Source of the DNA: Candidatus Heimdallarchaeota archaeon
Lineage (GTDB): Archaea > Asgardarchaeota > Heimdallarchaeia > JABLTI01
Direction: 5' to 3'
DNA length: 64,000 nucleotides
Assembly (NCBI GenBank): GCA_019058275.1
Contig: JAHLVW010000015.1
Span: 93,943-157,942 of the forward strand
Shown: positions 15,655 to 25,646 of the stretch, piece after piece
How the letters are laid out: every line of letters starts with the position of its first letter
How positions within the stretch are numbered: the first letter of the stretch is position 1
Notes under the pieces: generated by a model
What the model was told of the DNA's origin: nothing
The model's database searches: none
The model's input: only the letters and a program-made list of their open reading frames with translations
Made by a program: the position numbers and the translations under genes

Positions 15655-18426
15655 TTGAGTAAATTAATTGAGCAGATGAAAGTGTATATTAGGGTGCTCC
15701 TACTAAATCGACGCTCCACACTTCTCTCATTTCTAGGGTTGGGGTTGAGTCTGGTTCTCATATCAGAGGGACTGATTGTTGCTTACACCTATCAATATGG
15801 TGCTTTTGTGGAGCATGTGGGGGAGACTCCATCAAAACAATTAACAGTATCTATGTCTGCCTTTGACATTGAAGACAATTCGAGAGAATTAAATGACTAT
15901 TTTCATGAAATAACTGCTCAAATTTCCTCTGAACTTGGGTTGACAACTTACATACGCAAAATGGATTGGTATTTTGAAAAATTTCTTATCCTTGGTATAC
16001 AAGTTCCAGCTGTTAATGGAAATTTTCAGTACCTTCGAGATATTAACTTATATGGTGTTTCTTATGATTACTTTAGTGTATTTCAATCACTTCTGTTTAA
16101 CGGTTCGCTCCCATCTAATTCTGATGATGTGTTAGTAGTGGCTAAAAGCAGCACATTTATGAATTCCAACTTGAGTGTGGGAACATTTCCTTTGTACATA
16201 CCAACATGGGGAGGTGTAATGAGAATTGGTGATATTAATGTCTCTGGAATAATCAAAAAAGAACAATTTAATACCTATGACGGTTCATCTCAAGAAGATC
16301 TCAAAGCAATGACTGAGTACTTTACAGAAGAATTCATGTTGATTAACATAGATAATTTCCCAAATGGTGTAATGAGACCATTGGGGCGATATTCCTTTTA
16401 TATTGAAGATATCGACTCATTCAATATTGATGAAGATATAGCAAATATTAATGCATTAAGCCAACAACTCACAAGGGAATTTAAGGAAGCTGGATACACG
16501 TTACATGTGTACAATCATCTAAATGAGCTTCTAAGGGATTTTGCTGATGAATTTAAACTGTTTCAACTTTTTGGCATCCTATTCCTTGTTCCTCTTGCAG
16601 TAGTTTCTATTGCACTTGCCAGTTTTTCAGCTAATCTATTAAAACGAAGACAGAGGCAACAAATCGCGAGTTTGTTTCAACGAGGTTCCTCACAAACTGC
16701 AGTGTGGGTACTGTTATTTGTTCAGCTTGTAGAAGTAACGGTATCTGGAATAATATTTTGTTGTGCAATTGGCTATCCTTTTACATGGCTGATGCTGAAA
16801 AGCACAGATTTTCTTGCTTTTGCTAAAGTAGGGCTTGTACCTGTAATTAAGGGTATCATTTTTTATGTTATTATAGGAGCAGCTTTTGTAATTTCGTTTG
16901 TAATAAATTTATTAGATATAAAGGATCTCAGTAAAATCTCCTTAACTGAAGCACATGAGGAAGTACAACAAAAACAACCTCTATGGAGGAAATTATACTT
17001 AGATATTTGTTTGTTAATTATTGGTCTTATAATTTGGCTGATTGTAAAATATCACCTACAAGCGACAGCAGCGTATACTTTCGCATATAATTTAGGAATT
17101 ATTGCACCAGCTTGTATTATTTTAGGAGGAATTTTACTTGCAGCTCGTTTGTATATAATTATTACAGAAGTGATCTCAAAGGAGTTATGGAAAAGTGAAA
17201 AATTAGGGATATTTGCTTTTTCGACAAAACGCAGTAGTAGACGAAAGCAAACAACACTCAGAAGTGTTCTACTCATTGCTCTAACATTTACTCTGCTTTT
17301 TACAGTATTAATAAGTGTTGAATCATACAAGAAGTTTGATACTGAAAAAGCCTATTATTCAGTAGGGGCAGATATTCTTGTAAAAAATGTTAATTCATTT
17401 TCAAATGAAACAAAGAACCAAATACTGGCAATTCCCGGAGTGCAAGAAGCCACCTATCTTTATTATACAAGTCAGGTAGTATCCTATAGTAATATATTAT
17501 ACTCCTATCTTATAGTGGGTATAGATCCACAAGAATTTACAAAGACTGCTTATTTTGATAAAGAGTACTTAAATGGCAAGACTCCAGAAGACTTCTTTAA
17601 TACCATAAATAAGACCACTGATGTTGTGATGCAATATGATCAATATGCAAAAGCTTTCAATGTTTCTAATGTGAATATTACTGTTCCAGTTGAAAAATAT
17701 CCTGAAGGAATGGTAACTCATGATTTACAAGTCGTTGGCTTATACAAGTTTCTACCACGATTCTTCATTGAATTCCCATCAATAGAGTCAACAACTTTTA
17801 GCTTTACTATAATTAGTAAATATGCTCTCGTTGATGAGCTTGCTTATAGTCCCATTAATATTGCTTATGATATTATTGTAAAGGTAACAGAAGAGCACAG
17901 TATTACCCAAGTAGCGGAAAAAATTGAAAATACATTGAATATGGAAACAGAAAATGTTGAAGATGTCATTAATCGTTACTCAAGAAGCTTTCGAAATACC
18001 ATGCTATATAGTTCGTTAAATACTACATTCATATTTTCGATAATCATTGCAGTAGCGTCTATTTTATTATTAATTCTTATACAATTAGTGGAAAATAAAA
18101 GAGAAATTAACATATTAAGAATCATTGGGTTTTCTCCAAAACAATTTTACAAACTTTTTTTAACAGAAGTATTTCAAATAATGTTTTTCTGTTCAATAAT
18201 AGGTTTATTTTTAGGGATTTTGACTTCAACGATGTTGATGGATATCTTAACATTTAAAACAGCAATACCATCAGATGAATTATCTTTCCCTTTTACACAA
18301 TTATTCATAGTAATGTTCACGATAATGGCTATTGCTTTACTAACAACAGTGATAACAGTAGGAATTATTTTTCGAAAAGAAGCATACAAAGAAAAAGAGA
18401 AAGAAATTAAAAGTAAGAGTAACTAA
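15655..18426 (+). CDS. FtsX/MacB-type ABC permease, paralog of the one at 2877
   Basis: 923 residues, TTG start with GGAG about eleven bases upstream. Same plan as the first permease: N-terminal helix (TLLSFLGLGLSLVLISEGLIV), exterior domain (about 50-300), three helices with KRRQRQQIASLFQRGSSQTA, a central helix pair near 440-500, a second exterior domain and a C-terminal FtsX domain containing LVENKREINILRIIGFSPKQFY. The paralogy is visible along the whole length. No ATPase gene is adjacent, so it may share the ATPase at 8201 or use a distant one. The TSP3-repeat gene follows after 94 bases in the same direction, repeating the permease-plus-calcium-protein association of the first locus. 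Confidence 0.85.
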   Translation: MSKLIEQMKVYIRVLLLNRRSTLLSFLGLGLSLVLISEGLIVAYTYQYGAFVEHVGETPSKQLTVSMSAFDIEDNSRELNDYFHEITAQISSELGLTTYIRKMDWYFEKFLILGIQVPAVNGNFQYLRDINLYGVSYDYFSVFQSLLFNGSLPSNSDDVLVVAKSSTFMNSNLSVGTFPLYIPTWGGVMRIGDINVSGIIKKEQFNTYDGSSQEDLKAMTEYFTEEFMLINIDNFPNGVMRPLGRYSFYIEDIDSFNIDEDIANINALSQQLTREFKEAGYTLHVYNHLNELLRDFADEFKLFQLFGILFLVPLAVVSIALASFSANLLKRRQRQQIASLFQRGSSQTAVWVLLFVQLVEVTVSGIIFCCAIGYPFTWLMLKSTDFLAFAKVGLVPVIKGIIFYVIIGAAFVISFVINLLDIKDLSKISLTEAHEEVQQKQPLWRKLYLDICLLIIGLIIWLIVKYHLQATAAYTFAYNLGIIAPACIILGGILLAARLYIIITEVISKELWKSEKLGIFAFSTKRSSRRKQTTLRSVLLIALTFTLLFTVLISVESYKKFDTEKAYYSVGADILVKNVNSFSNETKNQILAIPGVQEATYLYYTSQVVSYSNILYSYLIVGIDPQEFTKTAYFDKEYLNGKTPEDFFNTINKTTDVVMQYDQYAKAFNVSNVNITVPVEKYPEGMVTHDLQVVGLYKFLPRFFIEFPSIESTTFSFTIISKYALVDELAYSPINIAYDIIVKVTEEHSITQVAEKIENTLNMETENVEDVINRYSRSFRNTMLYSSLNTTFIFSIIIAVASILLLILIQLVENKREINILRIIGFSPKQFYKLFLTEVFQIMFFCSIIGLFLGILTSTMLMDILTFKTAIPSDELSFPFTQLFIVMFTIMAIALLTTVITVGIIFRKEAYKEKEKEIKSKSN

Positions 18427-18520
18427 AGACCAATCTCGTTAATTAGTGGTGAATCAGATAGCTTCATAAATAAGACAATTAGAGTAGAAATACTATTATT
18501 TTTTAAAAGAGTATTGTACT

Positions 18521-21500
18521 ATGAGAGAAGAGATGATTCTGCTTTCCAATAAAAATTATAAGCAAATGCTATTTGTGATTTTATTTATTGAAATATTGCT
18601 AGTGAATATAGCTTTTTCAGAGAATAATGGGAGAATACAAGCTTCATATAATAGCAAAAAGTGTAACAGTTCTGATGAAAAGTTTAGCTCAGCAGATACT
18701 CTCTCTGAAAATCCTTTGATTTCATCAACTGTAAACAGTGAATCTAGTATAGGAGTGAGCAGTTATGGAATCCAAGCGGAAAATTACACAAGCTATTTGT
18801 GGACAATAGACACAGTGCTTCAAAATGATGTCAGTTATGTTTTTGATTTGAAGATAGTTGCTGACAGCGAAGATAACATACATGTAATAATACTTGGAAA
18901 AATAAATGATAATATAGGAATATATCATAAGATATTTTTCAAAAACAATCAATCTTGGAATGAATTAAAGTTTATAGGAACAGCTGCAACTAGCTCATAC
19001 CTTTCCACAATGGATGTTGTAGCTGGTCGAAATGGTACAATCCACTTAACCTACCAACTTTCTGGAGTTTGGTATCGGTTGTTTAGAAATGAAATGTGGG
19101 AGGATGGCATTCTGATTAGTTCTGGTATTCGACCGAAAATACAAACAAGTTTTAATGGACTCCCTAAAATCTTTTTCTATGATGATTGGAATTATGAGGA
19201 TGGAAGATGGAATCCAGAAACATTTTGCCTTGCAGAACAATTAATAAACAGCACATGGGCAGATAATAGGTTTTTTGATCCTTTCCCATATGGTGTTTTT
19301 AATTATGATTTAGCTATAAGTTACAGAAATCATCAAGAAATTGTAGATATGTATGTTTGTGGGATTGAGAGTATCTATGATTGGGATATCCATCAATATA
19401 TAGGGAAAAGATATAATTTCTATCATATTTCAAAATCAAATATTTCTGATGATTTATCTTCAATTAGTAATTTCCAAAATTATGTAGGGCATTATTTTGT
19501 ACCTTATGGACAAGTAGAATCATTACTGATAGCTGACCATGATGGAATACTCCACTTATTTGCGAATATCCCTTACATGACTGAAAACAGATTATATTAT
19601 CAAACATATAATGGTACTGTTTGGAAAGATCCTATTACTTTAGCTCAAAGAACGACAGACTATCTCAATATCCGTGCAAACAAAGCAGCTGCTGTAGAAC
19701 CATCTAACAGATTAGCATTTATCTGGTCATATGGAGATAGTATTAATTATTTGATGGTCGGAAAAATGCAACTGAAAACCTATCAAGAAGCTAATGGGTG
19801 GTCCGAAACAGAAGACCTACACAGCTACATAACCTATGCAAAATACCCCAACATAGTGTTTGATTCCATAGGAGATGCTCACTTAGTTTGGTGGGAAATG
19901 GTTGATGATGAACAAACAATACGATATAAATACGGATATGGTGACAGTGATGGAGATGGACTACTAAATAAAGATGAACAAGAAATTTATGGTACTGATC
20001 CATTTGATTTTGATACTGATGATGATGAATTCTCTGATGGGGAAGAAATAAGTTTAGGATTTGACCCCCTTAATCCTGATGAAGATGGGGATGGCATGTA
20101 CGATGGTTGGGAGTATCATCATGGATTAGATCCTTATATTGATGATTCAAATGATGATTTAGATATTGATCTGCTGTTAAACATTGAAGAATTTTTAGTG
20201 GGAACCTACCCAGATAGTAACGATACAGATGCAGATGATGTGAGCGATTATGATGAAGTGAAAATTTATTTTACTAATCCTTTACATGAGGATACTGATG
20301 GTGATCAAGTTCTAGATGGCATAGAGATTTATGATTTAAATTCGAATCCTAATAATACTGATACAGATGCCGATGGTATGGATGATTATTATGAGTATAC
20401 ATGGCAAGTTGTTCTTGATATCTTAGTGAATGATTCCTATCAGGATCCTGATGGAGATGGTTTGCTGAATATCTATGAATACCAATGGAATATCAATCCA
20501 AACAATCCAGATCATGATGGTGACGGATTGAATGATTATGATGAAGTAATTGTCTACTTCACTCAACCAACTATACCCGATACTGATGGAGACGGACTCT
20601 CAGACGGAGAAGAAGTCCATACATATGGTACGGACCCAAATGAAATGGATTCAGATAATGATTATGTTGATGACAAGGTAGAAATTGATAATGGGTTTGA
20701 TCCCTTAAATAATGATACAGATAATGATTTAATGCTTGATGGGTATGAATGGCTATTTGGACTCGACCCATTAAATGCTGCTGATGCTAATTATGACTAT
20801 GATTCAGATGGATTAGTGAATTATCAAGAATCATTGTACTGGTCTGATCCTTTCTCAGAAGATACTGATAACGATAATTTAACTGATAAAGAAGAGGTTG
20901 ATATTGGCACTAATCCAATCCTGCCAGATACTGATGGAGACTTATTAGACGATTATTTAGAAATCATGTTTTTGCATACAAATGCTACAAATGTTGATAC
21001 CGATTATGATGGGTTAACCGATTATCAAGAATATATAATTTATCAAACAAATCCTACAATCGCCGACACAGATGAGGATTTTTTAGGTGATGGTGATGAA
21101 GTGTTAATCTATGGTACTAATCCACTCAAGGAAGATACAGACGGCGAAGGACTTAGTGATGGAGATGAGGTTGCCTTAGGAACTAATCCATTAAATAGAG
21201 ACACAGAAGGTGATGGTATGGATGATTTTTGGGAGATAAGCAACAACCTTAATCCTTTGGCAGATGATGCTTCAGGTGATGCTGATAGTGATGGTGTTTC
21301 TAATCTTACTGAATATCAATTTGCTTCTAATCCACAAGAAAGAGATACTGATCAAGATGAATTAACAGATTATCAAGAAATCTATGAATATGGAACATCT
21401 CCAATAAACAATGATACAGATTTTGATGGTTTAACTGACTATGATGAGTTGATGATTTATCACACTTCACCTCTTGACATAGACACTGATGATGATAGAA

Positions 21501-21766
21501 TAAATGATGGGGAAGAAGTACTCATCGGTACCAATCCCACATTGTTTGATACTGATGGTGATGGTGTTGGTGATGGTCAAGAAATAAAAGATGGTACTGA
21601 TCCTCTTAATCCAAATGATAATAAACTTAAAAATGTTCGTAATTTTGTAATTGGATTGACTATAATTGCAATCAATTTTCTATTCCTATATTACTTCATT
21701 CCAACCTTTGTAATGAAAATTAGAACTAGAAAAGTTCGTAAAGAGCTGAATTCTAAGTCATTTTAG
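18521..21766 (+). CDS. Giant TSP3 calcium-repeat surface protein with C-terminal anchor
   Basis: 1081 residues. Signal peptide at about residues 14-33 (MLFVILFIEILLVNIAFS); ATG at 18521 or 18533 could start it. Residues about 80-475 are a beta-rich domain with internal HLTYQ/HLVWW motifs every 50-60 residues, like a sialidase-type or propeller fold. Residues about 480-1040 are some twenty thrombospondin type 3 units with DSDGDGLLNKDEQEIYGTDP and DTDGDGLSDGEEVHTYGTDP periodicity, each able to bind Ca2+. A helix near 1045-1068 and a basic tail (KIRTRKVRKELNSKSF) anchor it. The long rigid calcium stalk would hold the N-terminal domain away from the membrane. Partner of the permease just upstream. 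Confidence 0.85.
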   Translation: MREEMILLSNKNYKQMLFVILFIEILLVNIAFSENNGRIQASYNSKKCNSSDEKFSSADTLSENPLISSTVNSESSIGVSSYGIQAENYTSYLWTIDTVLQNDVSYVFDLKIVADSEDNIHVIILGKINDNIGIYHKIFFKNNQSWNELKFIGTAATSSYLSTMDVVAGRNGTIHLTYQLSGVWYRLFRNEMWEDGILISSGIRPKIQTSFNGLPKIFFYDDWNYEDGRWNPETFCLAEQLINSTWADNRFFDPFPYGVFNYDLAISYRNHQEIVDMYVCGIESIYDWDIHQYIGKRYNFYHISKSNISDDLSSISNFQNYVGHYFVPYGQVESLLIADHDGILHLFANIPYMTENRLYYQTYNGTVWKDPITLAQRTTDYLNIRANKAAAVEPSNRLAFIWSYGDSINYLMVGKMQLKTYQEANGWSETEDLHSYITYAKYPNIVFDSIGDAHLVWWEMVDDEQTIRYKYGYGDSDGDGLLNKDEQEIYGTDPFDFDTDDDEFSDGEEISLGFDPLNPDEDGDGMYDGWEYHHGLDPYIDDSNDDLDIDLLLNIEEFLVGTYPDSNDTDADDVSDYDEVKIYFTNPLHEDTDGDQVLDGIEIYDLNSNPNNTDTDADGMDDYYEYTWQVVLDILVNDSYQDPDGDGLLNIYEYQWNINPNNPDHDGDGLNDYDEVIVYFTQPTIPDTDGDGLSDGEEVHTYGTDPNEMDSDNDYVDDKVEIDNGFDPLNNDTDNDLMLDGYEWLFGLDPLNAADANYDYDSDGLVNYQESLYWSDPFSEDTDNDNLTDKEEVDIGTNPILPDTDGDLLDDYLEIMFLHTNATNVDTDYDGLTDYQEYIIYQTNPTIADTDEDFLGDGDEVLIYGTNPLKEDTDGEGLSDGDEVALGTNPLNRDTEGDGMDDFWEISNNLNPLADDASGDADSDGVSNLTEYQFASNPQERDTDQDELTDYQEIYEYGTSPINNDTDFDGLTDYDELMIYHTSPLDIDTDDDRINDGEEVLIGTNPTLFDTDGDGVGDGQEIKDGTDPLNPNDNKLKNVRNFVIGLTIIAINFLFLYYFIPTFVMKIRTRKVRKELNSKSF

Positions 21767-21875
21767 AATTGAATATGAGAAAACATGAGCGTTATTAACT
21801 ATCTTGAGTTTCTGATGATGAATTTACTTAGTGTATTTAGTGTTACTGTTAAAAGACATAGTAAGAAAAAAGCAA

Positions 21876-21904
21876 GTCACATTTTGTGACCTCATTTTGA
21901 GTCT
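21876..21904 (+). terminator. Two small hairpins after the TSP3 gene
   Basis: GTCACA/TGTGAC (21876-21890) and CTCA/TGAG (21891-21901) follow each other about 110 bases after the stop. They could end the transcript, although only short T runs follow. Weak call. Confidence 0.3.
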
Positions 21905-21965
21905 TCAAACTGTGAATCTGCTTTAAATATCATTTTCAGTATGTGTATCTTGTGTGGTGATATCT

Positions 21966-22208
21966 ATGATAGAAAAAATAACAGTTAGAAAACAAAGGAA
22001 AGACTTCCGAAAGGAGATTCGAGTTCCTGATATGTTTGCAAATAAGAAAATTATCCCTTATTAAAAACGAATGAATGCCCAGTCCCCAAAGTATTACTCA
22101 TTTTGTCTCCGAGATGAGTTGAATTCTAGAAGGGTTAGAGTTTGTCAGGAACTCCAATCCTTCTACTTATCCGTGATTATTTCGCATTATATGTCACTAA
22201 TTTTTTAA
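21966..22208 (+). pseudogene. Small ORF split by an in-frame TAA (possible small gene or remnant)
   Basis: ATG at 21966 has GGTGA five bases upstream and reads 32 residues (MIEKITVRKQRKDFRKEIRV and on) to TAA at 22062-22064. The same frame stays open from 22065 to TAA at 22206-22208 (MNAQSPKYYSFCLRDELNSR from ATG 22071). The first half is very basic. Either it is a 32-residue basic peptide, or an 80-residue gene broken by one stop, or chance in a structured RNA region. I recognise no family. Confidence 0.28.
22016..22164 (+). ncRNA. Candidate switching RNA structure upstream of dys
   Basis: Positions 22128-22142 and 22150-22164 form a 15-bp stem (one A-C mismatch, one G-U) around a seven-base loop. 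Positions 22145-22159 are also complementary to 22016-22030 (14 of 15). The two pairings compete for the same strand. The hairpin ends 92 bases before the dys start at 22256. This could be a leader RNA, an attenuator or a small RNA; no known family is recognised. Apart from this and the split ORF, the gap 21767-22255 shows nothing. Confidence 0.35.
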
Positions 22209-22255
22209 GTCTCTTCTATTAGCAACATTATAGTGTTTATTTGGAGTTTTGCGTT

Positions 22256-23197
22256 TTGCCTAAGAAAAGCTCAAGTCACAAGCTTAAAGTCGTTAAACAT
22301 GCGAATATCTGGAAAAATATGACTGTAGCAGATTTGCTTAAAGAATACAAGAAAATCGGCTTTAGCGGTAAAGAGCTTGCTAAAGCTCGTGATGTTATGA
22401 AAGCAATGCTTGAGGATAAGGATTGTATTAAATTCGCCACTCTTGCTGGTGCTCTTATTCCTGGTGGTCTGAAAAAAGTTATCTACAGTTTAATTGAAAA
22501 TGATTTGGTTGATGCATTAATAGTTACTGGTTCAATTCTCACACATGACTTGATTGAAGCCTTTGGTGAAGCTCATTTCCATGCTCCATTAAAAGTTCCT
22601 GATTATGAATTACAAAAGCAAGAGCTCAATCGAATCTACAATGTTGTAGTACCAACAAAAGGCTATCGAGATTTAGAGGATGGGTTACAAGCAATTTTTC
22701 CTAAGCTCCCACAAGAAACCATGTCAGCTGCAAGATTTCTTCATGAGCTCGGTAAACAAATGCCTGTTAATTGTCTGGTAAAAATTACTGCGGAAAAAAA
22801 TATCCCTATCTTTTGTCCCTCTTTACCAGATAGTATTCTTGGATTTCAAATCTGGATGTTCTCAAATCTACATAAACTAAAAGTTAATCCTTCACTGGAT
22901 CAACAAGATTTATTGGACTTTACTTGGAAATCTGACGATGATCAAACTAGAGTAGGAGCACTAATTGTTGCTGGTGGTGTGCCAAAACATTTTCTGGCTT
23001 TAGCAGCTCAAATTGCAGGCAAATCACTTAACTATGCTGTCCAAATAACTATGGATCGTCCTGAGCATGGTGGTGTTAGTGGAGCATCAATAAGTGAAGC
23101 AGTTTCTTGGGGAAAAGTTGATGAAAAAGCAAAAACAGCTAATATTATTGCTGATGCTACAATAGCTCTCCCTCTTTTGATAGCTTCTTTGCTATAA
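22256..23197 (+). CDS. dys: Deoxyhypusine synthase
   Basis: About 313 residues. TTG at 22256 is preferred to TTG at 22241 because GGAG falls nine bases before it and the protein then begins MPKKSSS. The enzyme transfers the aminobutyl group of spermidine to a lysine of aIF5A, the first step of hypusine formation. Family marks: FATLAGALIPGGLKKVI, VTGSILTHDLIEAFGEAHFH, IFCPSLPDSILGF and the catalytic-lysine motif EAVSWGKV near residue 287, followed by ADATIALPLLIASL. The human enzyme uses the lysine in the same EAVSWGK motif. Length is close to other archaeal DHS proteins. No speB-type or aIF5A gene nearby. Confidence 0.9.
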   Translation: MPKKSSSHKLKVVKHANIWKNMTVADLLKEYKKIGFSGKELAKARDVMKAMLEDKDCIKFATLAGALIPGGLKKVIYSLIENDLVDALIVTGSILTHDLIEAFGEAHFHAPLKVPDYELQKQELNRIYNVVVPTKGYRDLEDGLQAIFPKLPQETMSAARFLHELGKQMPVNCLVKITAEKNIPIFCPSLPDSILGFQIWMFSNLHKLKVNPSLDQQDLLDFTWKSDDDQTRVGALIVAGGVPKHFLALAAQIAGKSLNYAVQITMDRPEHGGVSGASISEAVSWGKVDEKAKTANIIADATIALPLLIASLL

Positions 23198-23390
23198 AAT
23201 TACATTCAAACGCATAAAAAAGTTCAATCTAATTTGAACGAAAAGAAAAGATAAAATACTAAAAAGACTATATATTATATATAAGAAATAAAGTAGTTCC
23301 CAAAAGTTTATTATAACTTTAAAATTCGCTTTTGGTAAATTTACATGATTTGATGGTTGTATTTGAATATTGGAGGAAATGATTTCTAGA

Positions 23391-24026
23391 ATGTCTACTC
23401 AAGACGCCAATTATAATTTACTTGAATCCGTTGTCCGAGAAATAGGTGGAGATGATGCTGTAAAAGTTGCATCCCTTCTCGACCCTACAGAAGAAACAAC
23501 TGATGAAGCTATTGCTGCTGGAGCAGAGATGAAATTAAATGCGGTTCGTAAAGTTCTCTACCGATTGTATGATGCAAGACTAGCTGAATTTAGACGAATA
23601 AGGGATAAGAGTACAGGTTGGTTTATCTACTTCTGGCGTTTGAAGCCTAATAGAGTAGAAGAGCTAGTTATTAATCGTAAGAAAACTGTTTATCGAAAAT
23701 TAAAGGCTCGATTGGATTACGAACAGAAATATCATTTCTTCAATTGTGATCAAAATTATTGTCCAAGATATACTTTTGATGAAGCTATGGAAAATAACTT
23801 TAAATGTATTGAATGTAATGGTGAGCTTCGAGCTTTTGACAATTCTGATATTATTAAGAATCTTAGTAAAAAGGTCAAAGAATTGCGAAAATCATTAAAA
23901 GAATCTGGTGTGAATGTTGACCAAATAGACACTGGTATAGAGGAACAAACTGGTCAAATTATTGCTACAACTAAACCTACAGCAACTGCTGATAGTACTG
24001 GTAATAGTTCACATGGTTCCAAATAA
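23391..24026 (+). CDS. tfe: Transcription initiation factor TFE, alpha subunit
   Basis: About 211 residues. ATG at 23391 gives MSTQDANYNLLESVV; an upstream ATG (23379) and TTG (23370) are also in frame, and GGAGG at 23372 fits neither perfectly. Residues about 1-90 are the TFE winged helix (GGDDAVKVASLLD, MKLNAVRKVLYRLYDARLAEFRR, then WFIYFWRL). Residues about 115-150 form the zinc ribbon: C-x4-C then C-x2-C; most archaeal TFEs have C-x2-C first. A helix and a disordered Thr/Ser tail follow. TFE stabilises promoter opening with TBP, TFB and RNA polymerase. DUF2110 follows 50 bases downstream, a pairing I recall from other archaea. Confidence 0.93.
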   Translation: MSTQDANYNLLESVVREIGGDDAVKVASLLDPTEETTDEAIAAGAEMKLNAVRKVLYRLYDARLAEFRRIRDKSTGWFIYFWRLKPNRVEELVINRKKTVYRKLKARLDYEQKYHFFNCDQNYCPRYTFDEAMENNFKCIECNGELRAFDNSDIIKNLSKKVKELRKSLKESGVNVDQIDTGIEEQTGQIIATTKPTATADSTGNSSHGSK

Positions 24027-24075
24027 ACTCACTAAATTCTAGTTATTTGTTTTTGTAAATGATATACATTATTTC

Positions 24076-24867
24076 ATGTTGGAGTGCGAAAGTATTTTGA
24101 TAAAAGTTAGTTTAGCAACAAAGATTCATACAAAAAAGCGAGAATCATTTAGATTATTTGATAAAGAAGTAAGAGATGCAATAAAAGACCTTGATGTTTC
24201 TATTTCAGCTGTTATTTTTGAAGAAGCAGGATACGTCACTATATCCTTGAAAGGAGATGATGAAATTGCAGCTGCTAACTACCTAACCTCTTTGTATGGC
24301 AAAAGAGCAAATCTAGGCGAGTTGAAGGAAGGGGATATTGTAAAAGGATACATTTGTTCTAGTGGTAAAGTTGGTTTCGGTATTTTTGTAGATATAGGTA
24401 TCAAAGAACCTTATGCTGTCGATGCACTACTACCAATGTATGCTCTCAGAGAACAGCTTACAGAAAACAAGAAAGTTCCAGTAAGGAAGATAATTGATAG
24501 TTTTGGACTTGTTAACAACATTCCATTGGAATTAACTATCGTGAAAGCTAGCATTGGTTTGAAAAAGATTGAAGCAAAATTATCACAAAATCAACTTGAA
24601 TTATTTGAACGTTGGATGGAAGAAAGTTTAGATAGACTCTATATTGTTGGTGCTTTTGAGAATGAAATAGAAAATGCATTAACTAGCACTAATCATGAAA
24701 AAGATATTATTTCAATTGAAAAACTTGGTTGGATGGAAAATATAATTTCATGCAAATTTAACACCAGTGCTAAAGGTCTTATCCCAATATTAGGTCGAGT
24801 TTTACCAAAAGCAAAATTCGAGATTTTTTCTCCATCGAGAATAAAGAAAGTATTGAAGGAAAACTAG
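24076..24867 (+). CDS. DUF2110 family protein
   Basis: 263 residues (ATG 24076; TTG 24097 with GGAG upstream is an alternative). The match is to archaeal DUF2110: an N-terminal alpha/beta part, then a segment like an S1/OB fold (residues about 85-115, ELKEGDIVKGYICSSGKVGF then GIFVDIGI), and a C-terminal part ending in RIKKVLKEN. An OB-like core suggests RNA or nucleic-acid binding. Located directly after tfe, so a link with transcription or RNA processing is reasonable but unproven. Its stop overlaps the stop end of tmk by four bases (convergent). Confidence 0.75.
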   Translation: MLECESILIKVSLATKIHTKKRESFRLFDKEVRDAIKDLDVSISAVIFEEAGYVTISLKGDDEIAAANYLTSLYGKRANLGELKEGDIVKGYICSSGKVGFGIFVDIGIKEPYAVDALLPMYALREQLTENKKVPVRKIIDSFGLVNNIPLELTIVKASIGLKKIEAKLSQNQLELFERWMEESLDRLYIVGAFENEIENALTSTNHEKDIISIEKLGWMENIISCKFNTSAKGLIPILGRVLPKAKFEIFSPSRIKKVLKEN

Positions 24868-25529
24868 GTATCTATTTTGTTTTCTTCTTTTAATTCTTCT
24901 TCATCTACCAAAACTTCCTTCTTTATCAATCCATGGATTAAATTGTAAAGAATTTCAACAATATCCTCAATACTTTGTTCACTGTCAATTAGGAAATAAT
25001 TTCCTACTTGATCATTGTTATATATCTCTAGAAAAAGGTCCCTAACTTGCTGTAGGTATTGCTGCCCTTCAAAGGTATTGATTTTTGATCTATCCTTTAC
25101 AATTCTTTGAATAGCAACTTTAACATCTAGATCAAAAATTATTGTTAAATCTGGTTCCGGGAATTTATCCCTATTCGTGTTAAGTATACTCTCCCAATCA
25201 TTATTATTACGAACACCTTGATAGCAAGCAGTTGAAAAGAAGTATCTATCCATAAAAACAATCTTTTTCTCTTCCAAAGCTGGAAGAATTCGATGTTCAA
25301 CATCCCATCCTCTATCTTCCAAAAACCATTGTAGTTCAGTTTCAAGTGAAGGTCTGTCATTCACATAGCTTTCTCTAATTTTCTTACCAGCTTCAGTTAT
25401 ATTTGTAGGTTCTTTGAATATTTCAATTGTAAAGCTCAGTGCTTCAAAACGTTTCTTAAGCATTATAGCTAGAGATGTTTTCCCTGTACCATCAATTCCT
25501 TCAAATGCTATTAACAGACCTTTTTTCAT
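24864..25529 (-). CDS. tmk: Thymidylate kinase
   Basis: About 221 residues (ATG 25529; GTG at 25535 possible). Phosphorylates dTMP to dTDP. P-loop FEGIDGTGKTS (residues about 8-18), the DRYFFSTACYQGVR motif that binds the nucleotide, and the lid region IVKDRSKINTFEGQ. Length is normal, with a slightly extended acidic C-terminus (VDEEELKEENKIDT). It stands alone on the minus strand, 111 bases after the thrS stop, so the two may be cotranscribed. Confidence 0.93.
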   Translation of the reverse strand: MKKGLLIAFEGIDGTGKTSLAIMLKKRFEALSFTIEIFKEPTNITEAGKKIRESYVNDRPSLETELQWFLEDRGWDVEHRILPALEEKKIVFMDRYFFSTACYQGVRNNNDWESILNTNRDKFPEPDLTIIFDLDVKVAIQRIVKDRSKINTFEGQQYLQQVRDLFLEIYNNDQVGNYFLIDSEQSIEDIVEILYNLIHGLIKKEVLVDEEELKEENKIDT

Positions 25530-25646
25530 TTTCACAATAATCTATCCTAATTGTTTTTACTCAATAAACTATTCTAGCTTGAAAATTAAAAAGTATTATT
25601 ATTTTATATTAATAAAAAAGCTGTGAAAGGATAAATCCTTACACAA

